A stretch of 64,000 nt of DNA from Aquibacillus sediminis (GTDB lineage Bacteria; Bacillota; Bacilli; Bacillales; Amphibacillaceae), in NCBI RefSeq assembly GCF_005870085.1, contig NZ_SZNM01000001.1:1-64000 (forward strand). The letters are read 5' to 3'. The translations under genes and the position numbers were made by a program. Each line of letters begins with the position of its first letter. Positions within the stretch are counted from its first letter, which is position 1. Of the stretch, positions 37,042 to 47,552 are shown piece by piece. The notes beneath the pieces are model-generated. The model was not told the DNA's origin. It searched no databases and was given only the letters and a program-made list of their open reading frames with translations.

Positions 37042-37742
37042 GTAGTGGCCCCCTTCAATGTCACCTTGCCTTCATAAATCGCTTTTCCAACAATTGCTTC
37101 TTCAATGCCTATTTCTTCCAATGCTTCTATATCTGCATTGTCTTTAATACCGCCAGACGCCACAATTTTACACGTTACAGCTTCTAGTAATGTCTTTAAT
37201 GCCTCTACATTGGGGCCTGACATGGTACCGTCTCTTGAAATATCCGTGAATACAATCGTTTGAACACCTAACGTTTCTATTTTCTTTGCAAAATCAATAT
37301 AGTCGATTTCGGAAACTGTTTCCCAACCTTGTGTTGCAACTTTGCCATTCTTTGCATCAATACCAACAACAATATGTTCTTGATATTGGTTGATTGCCTC
37401 TCGTAAAAAGGCTTCATCTTCTAAAGCAGCTGTACCTAGCACAAGTCTATCCGCACCTGCTTGGATTAAGTTTTCAATTGTTTCCAAACTGCGAATACCG
37501 CCACCAACCTGAATCGGAACAGTTGATTGTGCGCATAATTTGCTTATTAATTCATATTGTCTCGCTTCGCCATTACGCGCACCATCTAAATCAACAATAT
37601 GGACAATTTCTGCACCATCCTTAATAAAGGTTTGTAGTTGTGTTTCTGGATCAGCTCCAACATTTGTTGTTTGATTAAAATCACCTTGATATAAACGAAC
37701 ACATTTTCCATCAATTAAATCAATTGCTGGTAAAATTTTCAT
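37038..37742 (-). CDS. hisA: ProFAR isomerase (1-(5-phosphoribosyl)-5-[(5-phosphoribosylamino)methylideneamino]imidazole-4-carboxamide isomerase)
   Basis: A half-barrel-duplicated isomerase related to HisF. The catalytic aspartate is in [17 protein letters not shown], with [10 protein letters not shown] and [15 protein letters not shown]. The start at 37742 gives MKILPAID, with GAGGGGG 6-8 nt upstream. A longer reading from 37760 would include this site. It lies 32 nt after hisH. Confidence 0.95.
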   Translation of the reverse strand: MKILPAIDLIDGKCVRLYQGDFNQTTNVGADPETQLQTFIKDGAEIVHIVDLDGARNGEARQYELISKLCAQSTVPIQVGGGIRSLETIENLIQAGADRLVLGTAALEDEAFLREAINQYQEHIVVGIDAKNGKVATQGWETVSEIDYIDFAKKIETLGVQTIVFTDISRDGTMSGPNVEALKTLLEAVTCKIVASGGIKDNADIEALEEIGIEEAIVGKAIYEGKVTLKGATT

Positions 37743-37774
37743 AACTAGTCCCCCTCTCAATCGGTCCGATTGAT

Positions 37775-38371
37775 TTATTCTGTTAATTGTAAAAATGTTT
37801 TTAAAATGTCAACGCCGACTTCTCCACTCTTTTCAGGGTGAAATTGAATGCCAAACACATGGCCATTCTGGACAATAGCTGGAATATTTGTTCCATATTC
37901 AGCAGTGGCGACGATATAATCATCGGTAGTGTTGGCTGCAAAAGAATGAACGAAGTAAACATGTTTATCTTGGAAGGCTGTAAAAGGTTGATGTGTTTCG
38001 TTAATATGTAATGCATTCCAACCAATATGTGGTAAAAGTAAATCCGTTTCTATCTTCTCTATTGTCCCCGGTATGAGGTTCAGTCCTTTCGAAGTAGCCC
38101 CTTCATATCCTTCGGTAAACAACAGTTGCATCCCTAAACAAATCCCTAAAAAAGGTTTTTGTTTTGCAAGACGTTGCAAAGGTTGTTTCAAATTTCGGTC
38201 ATTTATCTCTTGTACCGCTGCCTGAAAGGAACCAACCCCAGGTAGAATAATGTGTGAGGCACGTTCTAACTCTTCTTCTTTATCCGTTAACAAGACCTCA
38301 TAACCCAATCGTTTGAATGCAGTTGACACACTTGCAACATTACCCATCCCATAATCTACAATTGCAATCAT
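37775..38371 (-). CDS. hisH: Imidazole glycerol phosphate synthase, glutaminase subunit
   Basis: A class I glutamine amidotransferase that supplies ammonia to HisF. The nucleophile elbow is [12 protein letters not shown], and the His-Glu pair is in [11 protein letters not shown]. It is 198 aa. Its start overlaps the hisB stop by 4 nt. Confidence 0.95.
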   Translation of the reverse strand: MIAIVDYGMGNVASVSTAFKRLGYEVLLTDKEEELERASHIILPGVGSFQAAVQEINDRNLKQPLQRLAKQKPFLGICLGMQLLFTEGYEGATSKGLNLIPGTIEKIETDLLLPHIGWNALHINETHQPFTAFQDKHVYFVHSFAANTTDDYIVATAEYGTNIPAIVQNGHVFGIQFHPEKSGEVGVDILKTFLQLTE

Positions 38372-38955
38372 TCAATTAACCCCTTTGTTGAATTTACACC
38401 ATCAATCTCGACATTGATACGTATTGCTTCGGATAAGGCACGACCTAACGCCTTAAATAATGCTTCGATTTTGTGGTGTGTGTTTTCTCCATAAAACACT
38501 TTTGCGTGTAACGTGATCCCTGACTGAAATGCAAATGCTTGAAAAAATTCTTTCACAAGTTCCGTGTCAAAGTTACCTAATTTTTGATTGGGAAATTCAG
38601 CATCAAAAACTAAAAACGGTCGACCACTAATATCAAGTGCGATAAATCCTAATGATTCATCCATAGGTACATACGCGTGCCCATAGCGGTTAATTTGTTG
38701 TTTATCACCTAAAGCTTCCTTTAGTACTTGTCCTAATACAATTCCCACATCTTCGACCGTATGGTGACTATCAATGTATAAATCTCCATCAGCCTTTACC
38801 TCTAGCCCAAAGCGGCCATGTCTGGCAAGTAATTCTAGCATATGGTCGAAAAAACCGACACCAGTATCAATTCTTACTTCTTTGGCTTCATCTAAATTGC
38901 AAGCAACTTCAATGATCGTTTCATTCGTTTTTCTAGTTTTACTAGCCGTTCGCAT
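38368..38955 (-). CDS. hisB: Imidazoleglycerol-phosphate dehydratase
   Basis: Mn-dependent dehydration to imidazole-acetol phosphate. The two HHxxE metal motifs are [11 protein letters not shown] and [13 protein letters not shown]. It is monofunctional (195 aa), without the phosphatase domain of the enterobacterial HisB; that activity is supplied by hisJ at 42.2 kb. Confidence 0.95.
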   Translation of the reverse strand: MRTASKTRKTNETIIEVACNLDEAKEVRIDTGVGFFDHMLELLARHGRFGLEVKADGDLYIDSHHTVEDVGIVLGQVLKEALGDKQQINRYGHAYVPMDESLGFIALDISGRPFLVFDAEFPNQKLGNFDTELVKEFFQAFAFQSGITLHAKVFYGENTHHKIEALFKALGRALSEAIRINVEIDGVNSTKGLIE

Positions 38956-38973
38956 TCTTCATCACTCCACTTT

Positions 38974-40254
38974 CTATTTATCTAGACGTTTTTCAACAGC
39001 TCGAGCATGCCCTGCTAATTGTTCTTCTGTCGCAATATTGATCACATGCTGTGATGCTTGCTCCAAAGCTTGATTTGAGTAATACAAAAAGGTTGTTTTC
39101 TTTACAAAGTCATCAACTGATAAACCAGACGAAAATCGAGCAGTACCAGAAGTTGGTAGTACGTGATTTGGTCCGGCGTAATAGTCACCAAGGGCCTCAG
39201 GTGTATAGTGGCCTAAGAATACCGATCCTGCATTTTTAATTTTTCCGAGATAAGATAATGGATCTGTAAGTTGAATTTCTAAATGTTCTGGTGCTAACTG
39301 GTTTACTAGATAAAAAGCTTCCTCAAGATCTTTAACAAGAACAGTGGCGCTCTTCTCTGTTAATGCAGCTTCCGCAATTTCTCTTCTAGGTAAATTTGCA
39401 CATTGTATCTCTAATTGCTCAATTGTTTGTTTTAGTAACTGCTGGGACGTAGTAAACAAAAATGCTCGAGCATTGGTATCATGTTCTGCTTGAGCAATTA
39501 AATCAGCAGCAACAAAGGAAGGATTTGCCGATTCATCTGCAATGATGGCTACTTCTGAAGGTCCAGCAATCATATCAATACCAACATCACCGAACACTAA
39601 CGATTTAGCAGCTGCTACATACGCGTTACCTGGTCCAACAATTTTATCCACGGCAGGAATGGTTTCTGTACCGTAAGCTAATGCTGCAACTGCTTGTATT
39701 CCACCAATTTTATAAATTTTGTCGACCCCAGCAATATCAGCAGCAACAGACAAAATTGGTGCGATTGCTTCCCCATTGCGCGCAGGTGTTACCATCACGA
39801 CCTCTTCTACCCCTGCTAAAACAGCAGGAATTGCATTCATTAATACGGAAGATGGATAACATGCCGTGCCTCCTGGAACATAAATTCCGACACGTTCGAT
39901 CGGTCGATAAAGTTGGCCAGATACAATATCCCCTTCTGTGTTCATAAACCTAGAAGACTGGACTTGTTGTTGATGAAAAGATCGAATGTTTTCTGCTGCC
40001 TTCTGTAAAGAATCGATCGTTTCGTCCGCAACGTCCTCCCAAGCTTGCTTTCGTTCTTCATTAGTCACCTGTAATTGTTTGGGAACTACACCATCAAACT
40101 TCTCAATATATTTATTTAACGACGCATCACCATTTGATCGTATATCGGCAATGACTTGTTTGGCCACATCTAAAATTTCTGAATCAAGTTGTGATCCTGT
40201 TTTTTTCGAAAGGACGGTCTCTGTAAATGTTTCCTTAGACATTTCAGGCATCAT
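38974..40254 (-). CDS. hisD: Histidinol dehydrogenase
   Basis: Two-step NAD-dependent oxidation of histidinol to histidine. It has [41 protein letters not shown], the zinc-site QAEHDTNA and [18 protein letters not shown]. It is 426 aa and starts 4 nt inside the end of hisG, with GAAAGGAG about 10 nt upstream. Confidence 0.96.
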   Translation of the reverse strand: MMPEMSKETFTETVLSKKTGSQLDSEILDVAKQVIADIRSNGDASLNKYIEKFDGVVPKQLQVTNEERKQAWEDVADETIDSLQKAAENIRSFHQQQVQSSRFMNTEGDIVSGQLYRPIERVGIYVPGGTACYPSSVLMNAIPAVLAGVEEVVMVTPARNGEAIAPILSVAADIAGVDKIYKIGGIQAVAALAYGTETIPAVDKIVGPGNAYVAAAKSLVFGDVGIDMIAGPSEVAIIADESANPSFVAADLIAQAEHDTNARAFLFTTSQQLLKQTIEQLEIQCANLPRREIAEAALTEKSATVLVKDLEEAFYLVNQLAPEHLEIQLTDPLSYLGKIKNAGSVFLGHYTPEALGDYYAGPNHVLPTSGTARFSSGLSVDDFVKKTTFLYYSNQALEQASQHVINIATEEQLAGHARAVEKRLDK

Positions 40255-40871
40255 GATACTGTTTCTCCTTTCTGAAACTTCTCAATTACTGGTGCTAACA
40301 CATCACGCTTTATCTTTAATGAAGATCGATTGGCAATCAAACGTGCACTGTACTGATGGAACTCTTCCTTTACGACCAATCCGTTTTCTTTCAATGTTGT
40401 TCCAGTTTCTACAATATCGACAATACCATCAGCCAAACCTAAGATTGGCGCTAATTCGACCGATCCTTCAAGTTTGAAAATATCGACAGATTCTCCTTTT
40501 TGACGAAAATATTCTTTCGTAATATTCGTATACTTACTAGCAATACGTCTTTTTCGGTTCGGCCACTCTTTCCCCTTTTCTACTGCCACTGCCATACGAC
40601 AATGACCAAATGGTAATGGCAAGAGACTATAGACATCAGGTTTAAATTCCGCTAGGATATCCTCCCCAACAATGCCTAAATCTGCAATCCCATGTTCCAC
40701 ATAGGTAGTTACGTCAACCCCTTTTGCAAAGACAAACTGAAATTCTTCTGTTTCTACACGTAACTTTCTGCCTTTGTTAATTAGCGGTTCCACATCATAA
40801 TCAAGCGCCTTAAAATAATCAAGAAATTGTTTTTCAACTCTTCCTTTTGTTAGGGCAATACAAGGTTTCAT
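40251..40871 (-). CDS. hisG: ATP phosphoribosyltransferase, short form
   Basis: The first step of histidine synthesis and the feedback-controlled one. The 206-aa short form lacks the C-terminal regulatory domain, so it needs HisZ, encoded just upstream. Motifs include CIALTKGRVEKQ, DLGIVGEDIL and the PRPP loop GIVDIVETGTTLKENGL. It overlaps the hisZ stop by 4 nt. Confidence 0.95.
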   Translation of the reverse strand: MKPCIALTKGRVEKQFLDYFKALDYDVEPLINKGRKLRVETEEFQFVFAKGVDVTTYVEHGIADLGIVGEDILAEFKPDVYSLLPLPFGHCRMAVAVEKGKEWPNRKRRIASKYTNITKEYFRQKGESVDIFKLEGSVELAPILGLADGIVDIVETGTTLKENGLVVKEEFHQYSARLIANRSSLKIKRDVLAPVIEKFQKGETVS

Positions 40872-41989
40872 TTTTCCACCACCTTTAATTGTGCGTTTTC
40901 TTCCACCACTTCAATAACTTTGTCAAAACGATCCAGATTTATCCGTTGATATTGGATGTCAACAATTGCGTTTGGATAGTTATTTCGATGTTTTTCAGCA
41001 AATGCATGCGTGTCTTCTGAAGCTAAAATACAAACTTTGATTCGGTCATCTGCTTCCTCTATATGTTCGGCTAATACGTCTACATCAAAAGCTAAGCCAA
41101 CTGCAGAAATATTCTGCTCAAACTGTTCATATAAACGATTATAACGTCCACCAGAAAAACATGTAGCACCATTGCTCTTAATATATCCTCTAAACATCGT
41201 GCCATCATAATAAGGTAGATTCTTAACACGACCTAGGTCCACAATTACTTCTACATTCAATTGTTCTAACAAGTTTGCTAAGCGTTTAAGGTGTTGAATA
41301 ATCGATAGTAACTGCTGATTATGTTGCCATTTTTCTTCATATTCTTCGATCATAGCAGATGTTCCATAGGCATCCACCAATGAAGTTAACTCCTCTGCAA
41401 TATCTTTCCGTCCTGCATTTGCAACAATTTGATAAACATCGTCTCTTCGTTTATCATGCATTGCATTTCTTAATTGATCTATTTGTTGTTCTGTTAAATT
41501 TAATGGAGCTATTAATTCATTAAAAATACCTATATGACCTAGTTCAACTAGATAATCGTTTATATTTAGTTCATTTAAATAAGCTGCAGCAGTTAATAAA
41601 CATTCGCTTTCACCCAAAAAGGTTGGCATATGAACAATTTCAATACCTGCTTGTCTACTTTCCATTCCATCTTTGTCACGACGAAACACAGAACCTTGAT
41701 ACGCCCATTTAGATTGCGAATTATTTTGGTTACCTACAGCTCTTGCAACAGCAGTCGTCCAATCAGGTCTTAATACTTCGATATCCCCTTCATGGTTAAA
41801 CCATTTCAACATATTCCGCAGTTCCATACCAGCATATTTATTTGTAAAGGTTGTGGCATACTCCACGACTGGTGTTGTAATTTGTTTATAATTTCGACTT
41901 AATGTTACATTCTTGAAAATTTCATAGGCTTTGGATCGGTTGGTAATCTTTTGTCCGATCTCATCTTGGCTTCCCGAGGGCAAAAACAT
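40868..41989 (-). CDS. hisZ: ATP phosphoribosyltransferase regulatory subunit
   Basis: A histidyl-tRNA synthetase paralogue lacking aminoacylation that forms a complex with short HisG. Class II synthetase-like segments are TTPVVEYATTF, LRPDWTTAVARA, YQGSVFRRDKDG with QAGIEI, and MFRGYIKSNGATCFSGGRYNRLYEQF. It is 373 aa and the first gene of the operon. AAGGTGG lies about 14 nt upstream of the ATG, a long spacing. The operon order Z-G-D-B-H-A-F-IE lacks hisC, which must be elsewhere. Confidence 0.94.
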   Translation of the reverse strand: MFLPSGSQDEIGQKITNRSKAYEIFKNVTLSRNYKQITTPVVEYATTFTNKYAGMELRNMLKWFNHEGDIEVLRPDWTTAVARAVGNQNNSQSKWAYQGSVFRRDKDGMESRQAGIEIVHMPTFLGESECLLTAAAYLNELNINDYLVELGHIGIFNELIAPLNLTEQQIDQLRNAMHDKRRDDVYQIVANAGRKDIAEELTSLVDAYGTSAMIEEYEEKWQHNQQLLSIIQHLKRLANLLEQLNVEVIVDLGRVKNLPYYDGTMFRGYIKSNGATCFSGGRYNRLYEQFEQNISAVGLAFDVDVLAEHIEEADDRIKVCILASEDTHAFAEKHRNNYPNAIVDIQYQRINLDRFDKVIEVVEENAQLKVVEK

Positions 41990-42053
41990 AGATTCAATTC
42001 CCCACCTTCTCTTTATTACGTTACCACTCTACTGTACTAAAGTATTTACCTTT

Positions 42054-42088
42054 GTTAAAATTTAACACACACGAAACATTTAAGTCAA
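42054..42088 (-). promoter_or_regulatory. Promoter and candidate operator of the his operon
   Basis: TTGACT (complement of 42083-42088), a 17-bp spacer and TTAAAT (complement of 42060-42065). The -10 lies within GTTAAA-A-TTTAAC (42054-42066), an inverted repeat that could bind a repressor. No T-box is present, so control by a protein is likely. Confidence 0.55.
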
Positions 42089-42152
42089 CTTTTTTCTTTA
42101 AAATTAGTAATATTAAGACTATTATAGTAGACAGAGAGGAGAATATCTATTG

Positions 42153-42992
42153 ATGCAATTACAAGGGGATTTTCACGTACATACAAATTTCTGCCCGCAT
42201 GGAGCAAGTGACAACATGGAAGCTTACGTGCAAGCTGCAATCAAGCAAGGATTGGAGTATATAACCTTTACGGAACACGCGCCGTTACCGAAAGGGTTCA
42301 TAGATCCGACACCAGAGCAAGACAGTGCGATGAGTTGGGAAGATGTGGAGGTGTACTTACATGAAGCAACGCGACTAAAAGAAAAATATGAGGATTTAAT
42401 CACGATTAATGCTGGTTTTGAACTAGATTATATTGAAGGGTTTGAAAAGGAACTAACTGCTTTTATTGACTCAATCGGAGAAACTGCTTACTATTCCATT
42501 TTGTCGATCCATATGTTAAAAGCACCAAATGGAGAATATGTGTGTATTGATTACAGTGCAGATGAATTCAAACGGATAACTGAATTATTTGGTTCAGTAG
42601 ATGCAGTCTATCAAACTTACTACTTGACAATGGAGAAATTATTGAATACTGACTTTGGAAACTATCGACCAGATCGAATTGGACATCTTACCTTAATCGA
42701 GAAATTTTCCAAGCTCTATACGGCAAAACAAGCGTATACTACTGAAATTATTAATTTATTAGAAACGATACAAGCTAAAGGATTTGAACTTGATGCAAAT
42801 ACTGCAGGATTCTTTAAACCGTATTGTGGTACTTGTTATCCAAATGCAACCATTCTACAAAAAGCCTATCAGATGAACATACCGCTCGTGTTTGGATCTG
42901 ATAGTCACCAAGCAAAAGATATTGCAAGAGGATCAGAACTACTTCCAGACATTGAAACGTCTTTACCTCGTTCTATAAGACAATTAATCTAA
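42153..42992 (+). CDS. hisJ: Histidinol-phosphatase, PHP family
   Basis: Dephosphorylates histidinol phosphate, the step missing from the operon on the other strand. The trinuclear metal site lies in GDFHVHTNFCPHG, YITFTEHAPLP, GFELDYIEG, SIHM, RIGHLTLI and the closing FGSDSHQAKDIARG. It is 279-280 aa. A TTG immediately before the ATG (42150) is better spaced from AGGAG (8 nt) and may be the true start. It is divergent from hisZ and shares the 160-nt control region. Confidence 0.92.
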   Translation: MQLQGDFHVHTNFCPHGASDNMEAYVQAAIKQGLEYITFTEHAPLPKGFIDPTPEQDSAMSWEDVEVYLHEATRLKEKYEDLITINAGFELDYIEGFEKELTAFIDSIGETAYYSILSIHMLKAPNGEYVCIDYSADEFKRITELFGSVDAVYQTYYLTMEKLLNTDFGNYRPDRIGHLTLIEKFSKLYTAKQAYTTEIINLLETIQAKGFELDANTAGFFKPYCGTCYPNATILQKAYQMNIPLVFGSDSHQAKDIARGSELLPDIETSLPRSIRQLI

Positions 42993-43033
42993 AGTTACTT
43001 TGACAAAAAACAACCATTCTTTATAAAAAACAG

Positions 43034-43093
43034 AAAAAGAGGATGTTCCATCAAGTAATGCTTAAGCATTACTTGAGAAACATCCTCTTTTCT
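43034..43093. terminator. Bidirectional terminator between hisJ and dynA
   Basis: A long hairpin: AAAGAGGATGTT with AACATCCTCTTT at the base and CAAGTAATGC with GCATTACTTG at the tip, with T-tracts on both sides. Confidence 0.85.
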
Positions 43094-43113
43094 CTTTTCG
43101 TGCTAGTTTCTAT

Positions 43114-46100
43114 CTAATTAACACTCTCTATTTCCGCCAGTATCGCTTCCAATTCCCCAACATCAGTTTGTTCCGTTAGCGAATACATGAGTCCTTCATA
43201 ATACTGTTCAACAGACCGGATTGTTTTGTTACAGTTCCGTGTAACAGCTTGCTCCCATTGTTCCAAGTAATACGAAATCAAATAGTCGGTATTCATTGAT
43301 AAGTAGGCTTGGATATGTGGAGCAGCAATTTCTTTTATTTTTTCCATCATTTGTTTCTTTTCATCTTTCTCAAAAAATGCTTTCGTGTTTTTGAATACCT
43401 GTATTGCAGGATCAAACTCTCTCATAGATACAGATTTTAACGCTTCCTCGAATATAGGTGTGTCATATTCGTCATGCTCAACATCCGGTAATGACAAATC
43501 AGACTCAATTTTTGAAGATTGCTGTTCCCAAACCTTGTTTAGGTCGATTTGTTTTTGATCTAAAAATGCTTCCAATCGTAAAGAAACAGCTCGCAATTCT
43601 TGTTCCAGTTGGTATCCTATATTTTTGATCAATTGTTTTAAAGCTTGTTCTATCTCGGTTTTCCCTTGTTTTCCATTATTTTTAATGGTGGATGGGTTAA
43701 AGGTTTCTTTGAAATAATCTTGAAACTGCATAAATATTCTTTGATCCACGTAATAAAGTTGTTTTTCCGTTTTTTGTTTGATATCATTTTGGAATTTTTC
43801 ACTATTATACTGATTGATCTCATGTCTTACTTGCTCTAATCTCGATTGATAAACCTCTTGTTGTTTTTGTTTGTCATCATTACTCATCGAAGCTGTATCA
43901 ATATAACGTTTTAACTGCTGTTTCGCACGATCGATATCATGAAGAGATGCTTTAACCAAGATATCCAATAGTTCTTGATTGATAAAGGAATAGAAATCCT
44001 TTTCAAACGATTGTATTCCTGATGCGTAATTGGTGGCTTCCATTTTATTCTTTAAGGCTAATTTACTTGAGATCGGGTACATTCTTGGATTACGTATTCC
44101 AAAGTTTTGCAGCTGGTCTGCAACATAATTGGTGACTAGATCAACTTCTGTTTGATCTTTTGCCAAATCTGCCGCATTGACAAGGAAGAACATTTTATCC
44201 AACTGGAATGCATCCTTCACTCGTCCTAATTGAATTAGAAAATCGCGATCAGCCTTAGAAAAAGCGTGATTATAATAGGTCACAAATAAAATCGCATCCG
44301 CTTGTTTGATGTATTGAAAGGTCACTTCTGTATGTCTAGCATTAATCGAATCAGCTCCAGGTGTATCTACTAACGTTATCCCTTGATCGGTTATTGGACA
44401 AGCATAATACAATTCAGTCGATTCTACGTAACTTGCTAGCGCTTCATTTGCTACATAATCTGCTAATTGATCTAAATGAATGGTTAGTTGTTTTCCTAGG
44501 TGTTCGGACAATTGCTCATACCCTTGCTCAAGTGAACTAATAAATAATTGCTGTTTCCGATCAAACTGTTTTTTATCAGCTTGGAATGTATGCAAACACT
44601 GCTGCAACGACTGAAATTGTTTATCCTCAATCAATGCATGTATATCCTCCAAAATACGTTCTTCGCTTTTAAATGTCACAACCACTTGCTCATGATGATG
44701 CTCGTCATTTGGTGGACATATTTTATTAATAGCAGCGGTTGTAGGATTTGGCGAAACAGGAAGAACGCTTTTGCCAATTAATGCATTAGCAAAAGATGAT
44801 TTTCCTGCACTAAAGGCCCCGAACAATGCCACAGTAAACGAACGATTTTTTATTCTATCCTTTTTTTGTTTTAGATCATCATATATGGAATGAAAACCTA
44901 TTAACTGCTGTAACAAGCCAGCCGTTTGGTCTAGACGTTTGGTGATATCTTCTACATGGTATTGCTTCTTGGTCACTTGTGTTTGTTTTGGTTCTATTGT
45001 TTCCTTATCTTGTGAAGAAGTTTTTGACTGTGTTGGTATCGATTCAGTTGCAGTTACTTCTGTACGGAATACAGGTGTTGATTGGTGTATCCGCTCTCTT
45101 AATTCGGTAACTTGATTGGAAGCATCAACTGTAGACGATCGTAACATCATTAAATCACGATGTTTATTTTGAATGAATGAATCAAGTTCAGCCAACTCTT
45201 TTTTAATTCTTTCACCTGCATTGTTTTGTTCTAATTGTTCAGATAATAATCTTACTTGTCGTTCTTTCTCAGCTAAAATAGATGGCTGTAACGCATCCCA
45301 AATCGTACGCATTTCTTGTTTGTAAAATTGTTTAATGTCATTGGCAATATCTTCCGTATAAACTAGGAGATATTCACCTGATTGTTTAGCTCCAGGCTTT
45401 ATTAACGCCTCTATTCTTTCCTTAGGATACTCCACATTGAATGATTGCAAACGTTGCACATGTTCGGAATGGTTAATATAAAAAGTTTCTAAAAATGCTA
45501 ATGCTTTTTCACGCAACTTCCATTCAATGGTTGCTTTCACTTTTTGCATTAAAGCATGATAGAACGCATCAAGTCTGTTTAATCGTTCTTGCTGAATTTT
45601 TTTCTTGGTTGAAAGCAATCCTACTCTGAAACCTTTTGCCTGCGATTCTAAATATTGTTCTGCCTTTTCCCTTATCTCAAACGGCATAATATAAGCATTT
45701 TTTAACGTCGTATTGATCATGGACGTGAACACTTGTTCTGCCTCATTATTTATATTTTCATAAAATTGTAATTGGTATTCCAAGTCATGATCTGATGACT
45801 GATCAGTTTTTGCTTCTAATCGATTTAATTCTTCTTGTAATCGCTCTACCTTTTCTTGATTTTGTTGTTGAACCCCACTTATATGTTGCTCCAGTAATAC
45901 ACCAAGTGAATCGTAAATTGTCTGATCAAGCCTCTCCTGTTTATTAGCCATTATCGTTGTTAAATCTTGTTGCACACGATTAAATTGGTTCAGACGATGA
46001 CGTTTCTCAATTAAACTTGTGAAATAGATCTGGTTTGGCAAAATATCCCAATTAGAAAATGTTTGACCAATACTTGCTTTGAAACTATCAAATGGTAATT

Positions 46101-46725
46101 CTTGTTCATTATGTTTATCAATCATATTAATAATAATATAAATAGGCTTACCTTGGTCTTGCATTTTTTTAATAAATTTTAAATTCACTTCTGATTGGAC
46201 GTGATTATAATCCATCACATAAAACAACACATCTACTAAATGTAAGGAAGATTCTGTCATGACACGATCAGCATCATCCACAGAATCAATCCCTGGTGTA
46301 TCCATAATCGTAACATTCTTGGGAATCATGGTTGTTTTTTTGCTAATCTCAACAGATTGAATGGCATCCCCATCTTTGCAGTATGATTGAATTTGATCAA
46401 TTTGATATGGTTCTTTTAGTTCGAGAGGAACCTCTTCTTTAAAAAATATCCGGGCATAGCCTTCGCCAGCTTTTAATTTAACTACATTAGCACTTGTTGG
46501 TATCGGACTTTGCGGTAAAATCTCCTCCCCTATTAGTGCATTAATCATCGTTGATTTTCCCGCTGAAAAATGACCTGAAAAACAAACCACAAATTCATCC
46601 TGATCCATTTTAGCCAAAAGATCTAATACTTTTTGCGCACCAGAATAATTAGAATCTTCAATAAATTCATTATATATTGCTGCCAAATTATCTGGATCTA
46701 CCTGAACTGATACCGAAGATTGCAT
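43114..46725 (-). CDS. dynA: Bacterial dynamin-like protein DynA (tandem GTPase)
   Basis: A 1203-aa membrane-remodelling GTPase consisting of two fused dynamin units, as in B. subtilis DynA/YpbR, which tethers and fuses membranes and protects against phage and pore formation. First unit: P-loop FSGHFSAGKSTMINAL, switch MDTPGIDSVDD and specificity motif INMIDKHN. Second unit: P-loop FGAFSAGKSSFANAL, switch VDTPGADSIN and VNAADLAKD. Long coiled-coil stalks follow each G domain. ATG 46725 has AAAGGGG 10 nt upstream; an extra 25 codons in the same frame lack support. It is monocistronic. Confidence 0.93.
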   Translation of the reverse strand: MQSSVSVQVDPDNLAAIYNEFIEDSNYSGAQKVLDLLAKMDQDEFVVCFSGHFSAGKSTMINALIGEEILPQSPIPTSANVVKLKAGEGYARIFFKEEVPLELKEPYQIDQIQSYCKDGDAIQSVEISKKTTMIPKNVTIMDTPGIDSVDDADRVMTESSLHLVDVLFYVMDYNHVQSEVNLKFIKKMQDQGKPIYIIINMIDKHNEQELPFDSFKASIGQTFSNWDILPNQIYFTSLIEKRHRLNQFNRVQQDLTTIMANKQERLDQTIYDSLGVLLEQHISGVQQQNQEKVERLQEELNRLEAKTDQSSDHDLEYQLQFYENINNEAEQVFTSMINTTLKNAYIMPFEIREKAEQYLESQAKGFRVGLLSTKKKIQQERLNRLDAFYHALMQKVKATIEWKLREKALAFLETFYINHSEHVQRLQSFNVEYPKERIEALIKPGAKQSGEYLLVYTEDIANDIKQFYKQEMRTIWDALQPSILAEKERQVRLLSEQLEQNNAGERIKKELAELDSFIQNKHRDLMMLRSSTVDASNQVTELRERIHQSTPVFRTEVTATESIPTQSKTSSQDKETIEPKQTQVTKKQYHVEDITKRLDQTAGLLQQLIGFHSIYDDLKQKKDRIKNRSFTVALFGAFSAGKSSFANALIGKSVLPVSPNPTTAAINKICPPNDEHHHEQVVVTFKSEERILEDIHALIEDKQFQSLQQCLHTFQADKKQFDRKQQLFISSLEQGYEQLSEHLGKQLTIHLDQLADYVANEALASYVESTELYYACPITDQGITLVDTPGADSINARHTEVTFQYIKQADAILFVTYYNHAFSKADRDFLIQLGRVKDAFQLDKMFFLVNAADLAKDQTEVDLVTNYVADQLQNFGIRNPRMYPISSKLALKNKMEATNYASGIQSFEKDFYSFINQELLDILVKASLHDIDRAKQQLKRYIDTASMSNDDKQKQQEVYQSRLEQVRHEINQYNSEKFQNDIKQKTEKQLYYVDQRIFMQFQDYFKETFNPSTIKNNGKQGKTEIEQALKQLIKNIGYQLEQELRAVSLRLEAFLDQKQIDLNKVWEQQSSKIESDLSLPDVEHDEYDTPIFEEALKSVSMREFDPAIQVFKNTKAFFEKDEKKQMMEKIKEIAAPHIQAYLSMNTDYLISYYLEQWEQAVTRNCNKTIRSVEQYYEGLMYSLTEQTDVGELEAILAEIESVN

Positions 46726-46909
46726 GAATTTAGTTACCCCTTTATCTTTTGGCTGTTTACGTAAGTTATGTTGATGTTTTATGCATGCAAATAACAACAA
46801 CTCTTAGAAAACAGCCTTTTTTAATTATATAAACAATATAATTTATTATCTATCTAAAAACAAGTTTGATGAAACAGACACTTTTAGCTGCTTATTCGAT
46901 AGTTGCCTA

Positions 46910-47371
46910 TCAATCATTCAGTTCTTGATAGCTACCGCCATAATATAACAACGGATCTCCTTCATTCACTTCTATACCAGTTACTTTACCGAAGAAAACC
47001 ATATGATCTCCAGCCTCGACTTTATTGTATAAACTACAAGATATAGTTACTAACGAATCTTGTAATACCGGGACCCCATTTAAATGGGTATAAGCAATAT
47101 CTTGGTTTTTTTCTAGCTGTTTTGCAAACAGCATGGAATGTACTTTTTGCTTCGATGACAAGATGCTAACACCAAATTGTTTCGTCTTCTGTAATATAGT
47201 ATACATAGTAGCTTTTTTATCGATTGAAACCGCAATTAATTTGGGGTCTAGTGAAACAGACATAAATGCATTCACCGTCATTCCATATGTTTCCTTATTA
47301 TAATCCGTTGTCACAACTGTTATGCCTGTTGCAAATTTCCCCATTGCATCTCTAAAACGACGACTATCCAT
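46910..47371 (-). CDS. Flavin reductase-like, FMN-binding split-barrel protein
   Basis: 153 aa of the HpaC-type flavin reductase domain: SRRFRDAMGKFATGITVVTT, YGMTVNAFMSVSLDPKLIAV and the closing DPLLYYGGSYQEL. Such proteins give reduced FMN/FAD to two-component monooxygenases. The two luciferase-like enzymes in this window are conceivable partners, but nothing links them genetically. AGAAGGAG precedes the ATG. Confidence 0.88.
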   Translation of the reverse strand: MDSRRFRDAMGKFATGITVVTTDYNKETYGMTVNAFMSVSLDPKLIAVSIDKKATMYTILQKTKQFGVSILSSKQKVHSMLFAKQLEKNQDIAYTHLNGVPVLQDSLVTISCSLYNKVEAGDHMVFFGKVTGIEVNEGDPLLYYGGSYQELND

Positions 47372-47515
47372 AAATCGTAATGTCTCCTTCTTGTTAAACT
47401 TTCTTTTACAATATCATTATTTATTATTTTATTGTACTAACATGCCTCAATGATCCACAAGTGACCTCTTAAATTGCGCTAACTACACAAATACCAGTCA
47501 ATACAAAGGCTATTT

Positions 47516-47549
47516 AAAAAAAGAGATGGATACCCCCATCTCTTTTTTT
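47516..47549 (-). terminator. Terminator of parEC
   Basis: AAAAAAAGAGATGG with CCATCTCTTTTTTT, 14-bp stem and T-tract on the minus strand. Confidence 0.85.
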
Positions 47550-47552
47550 AAA

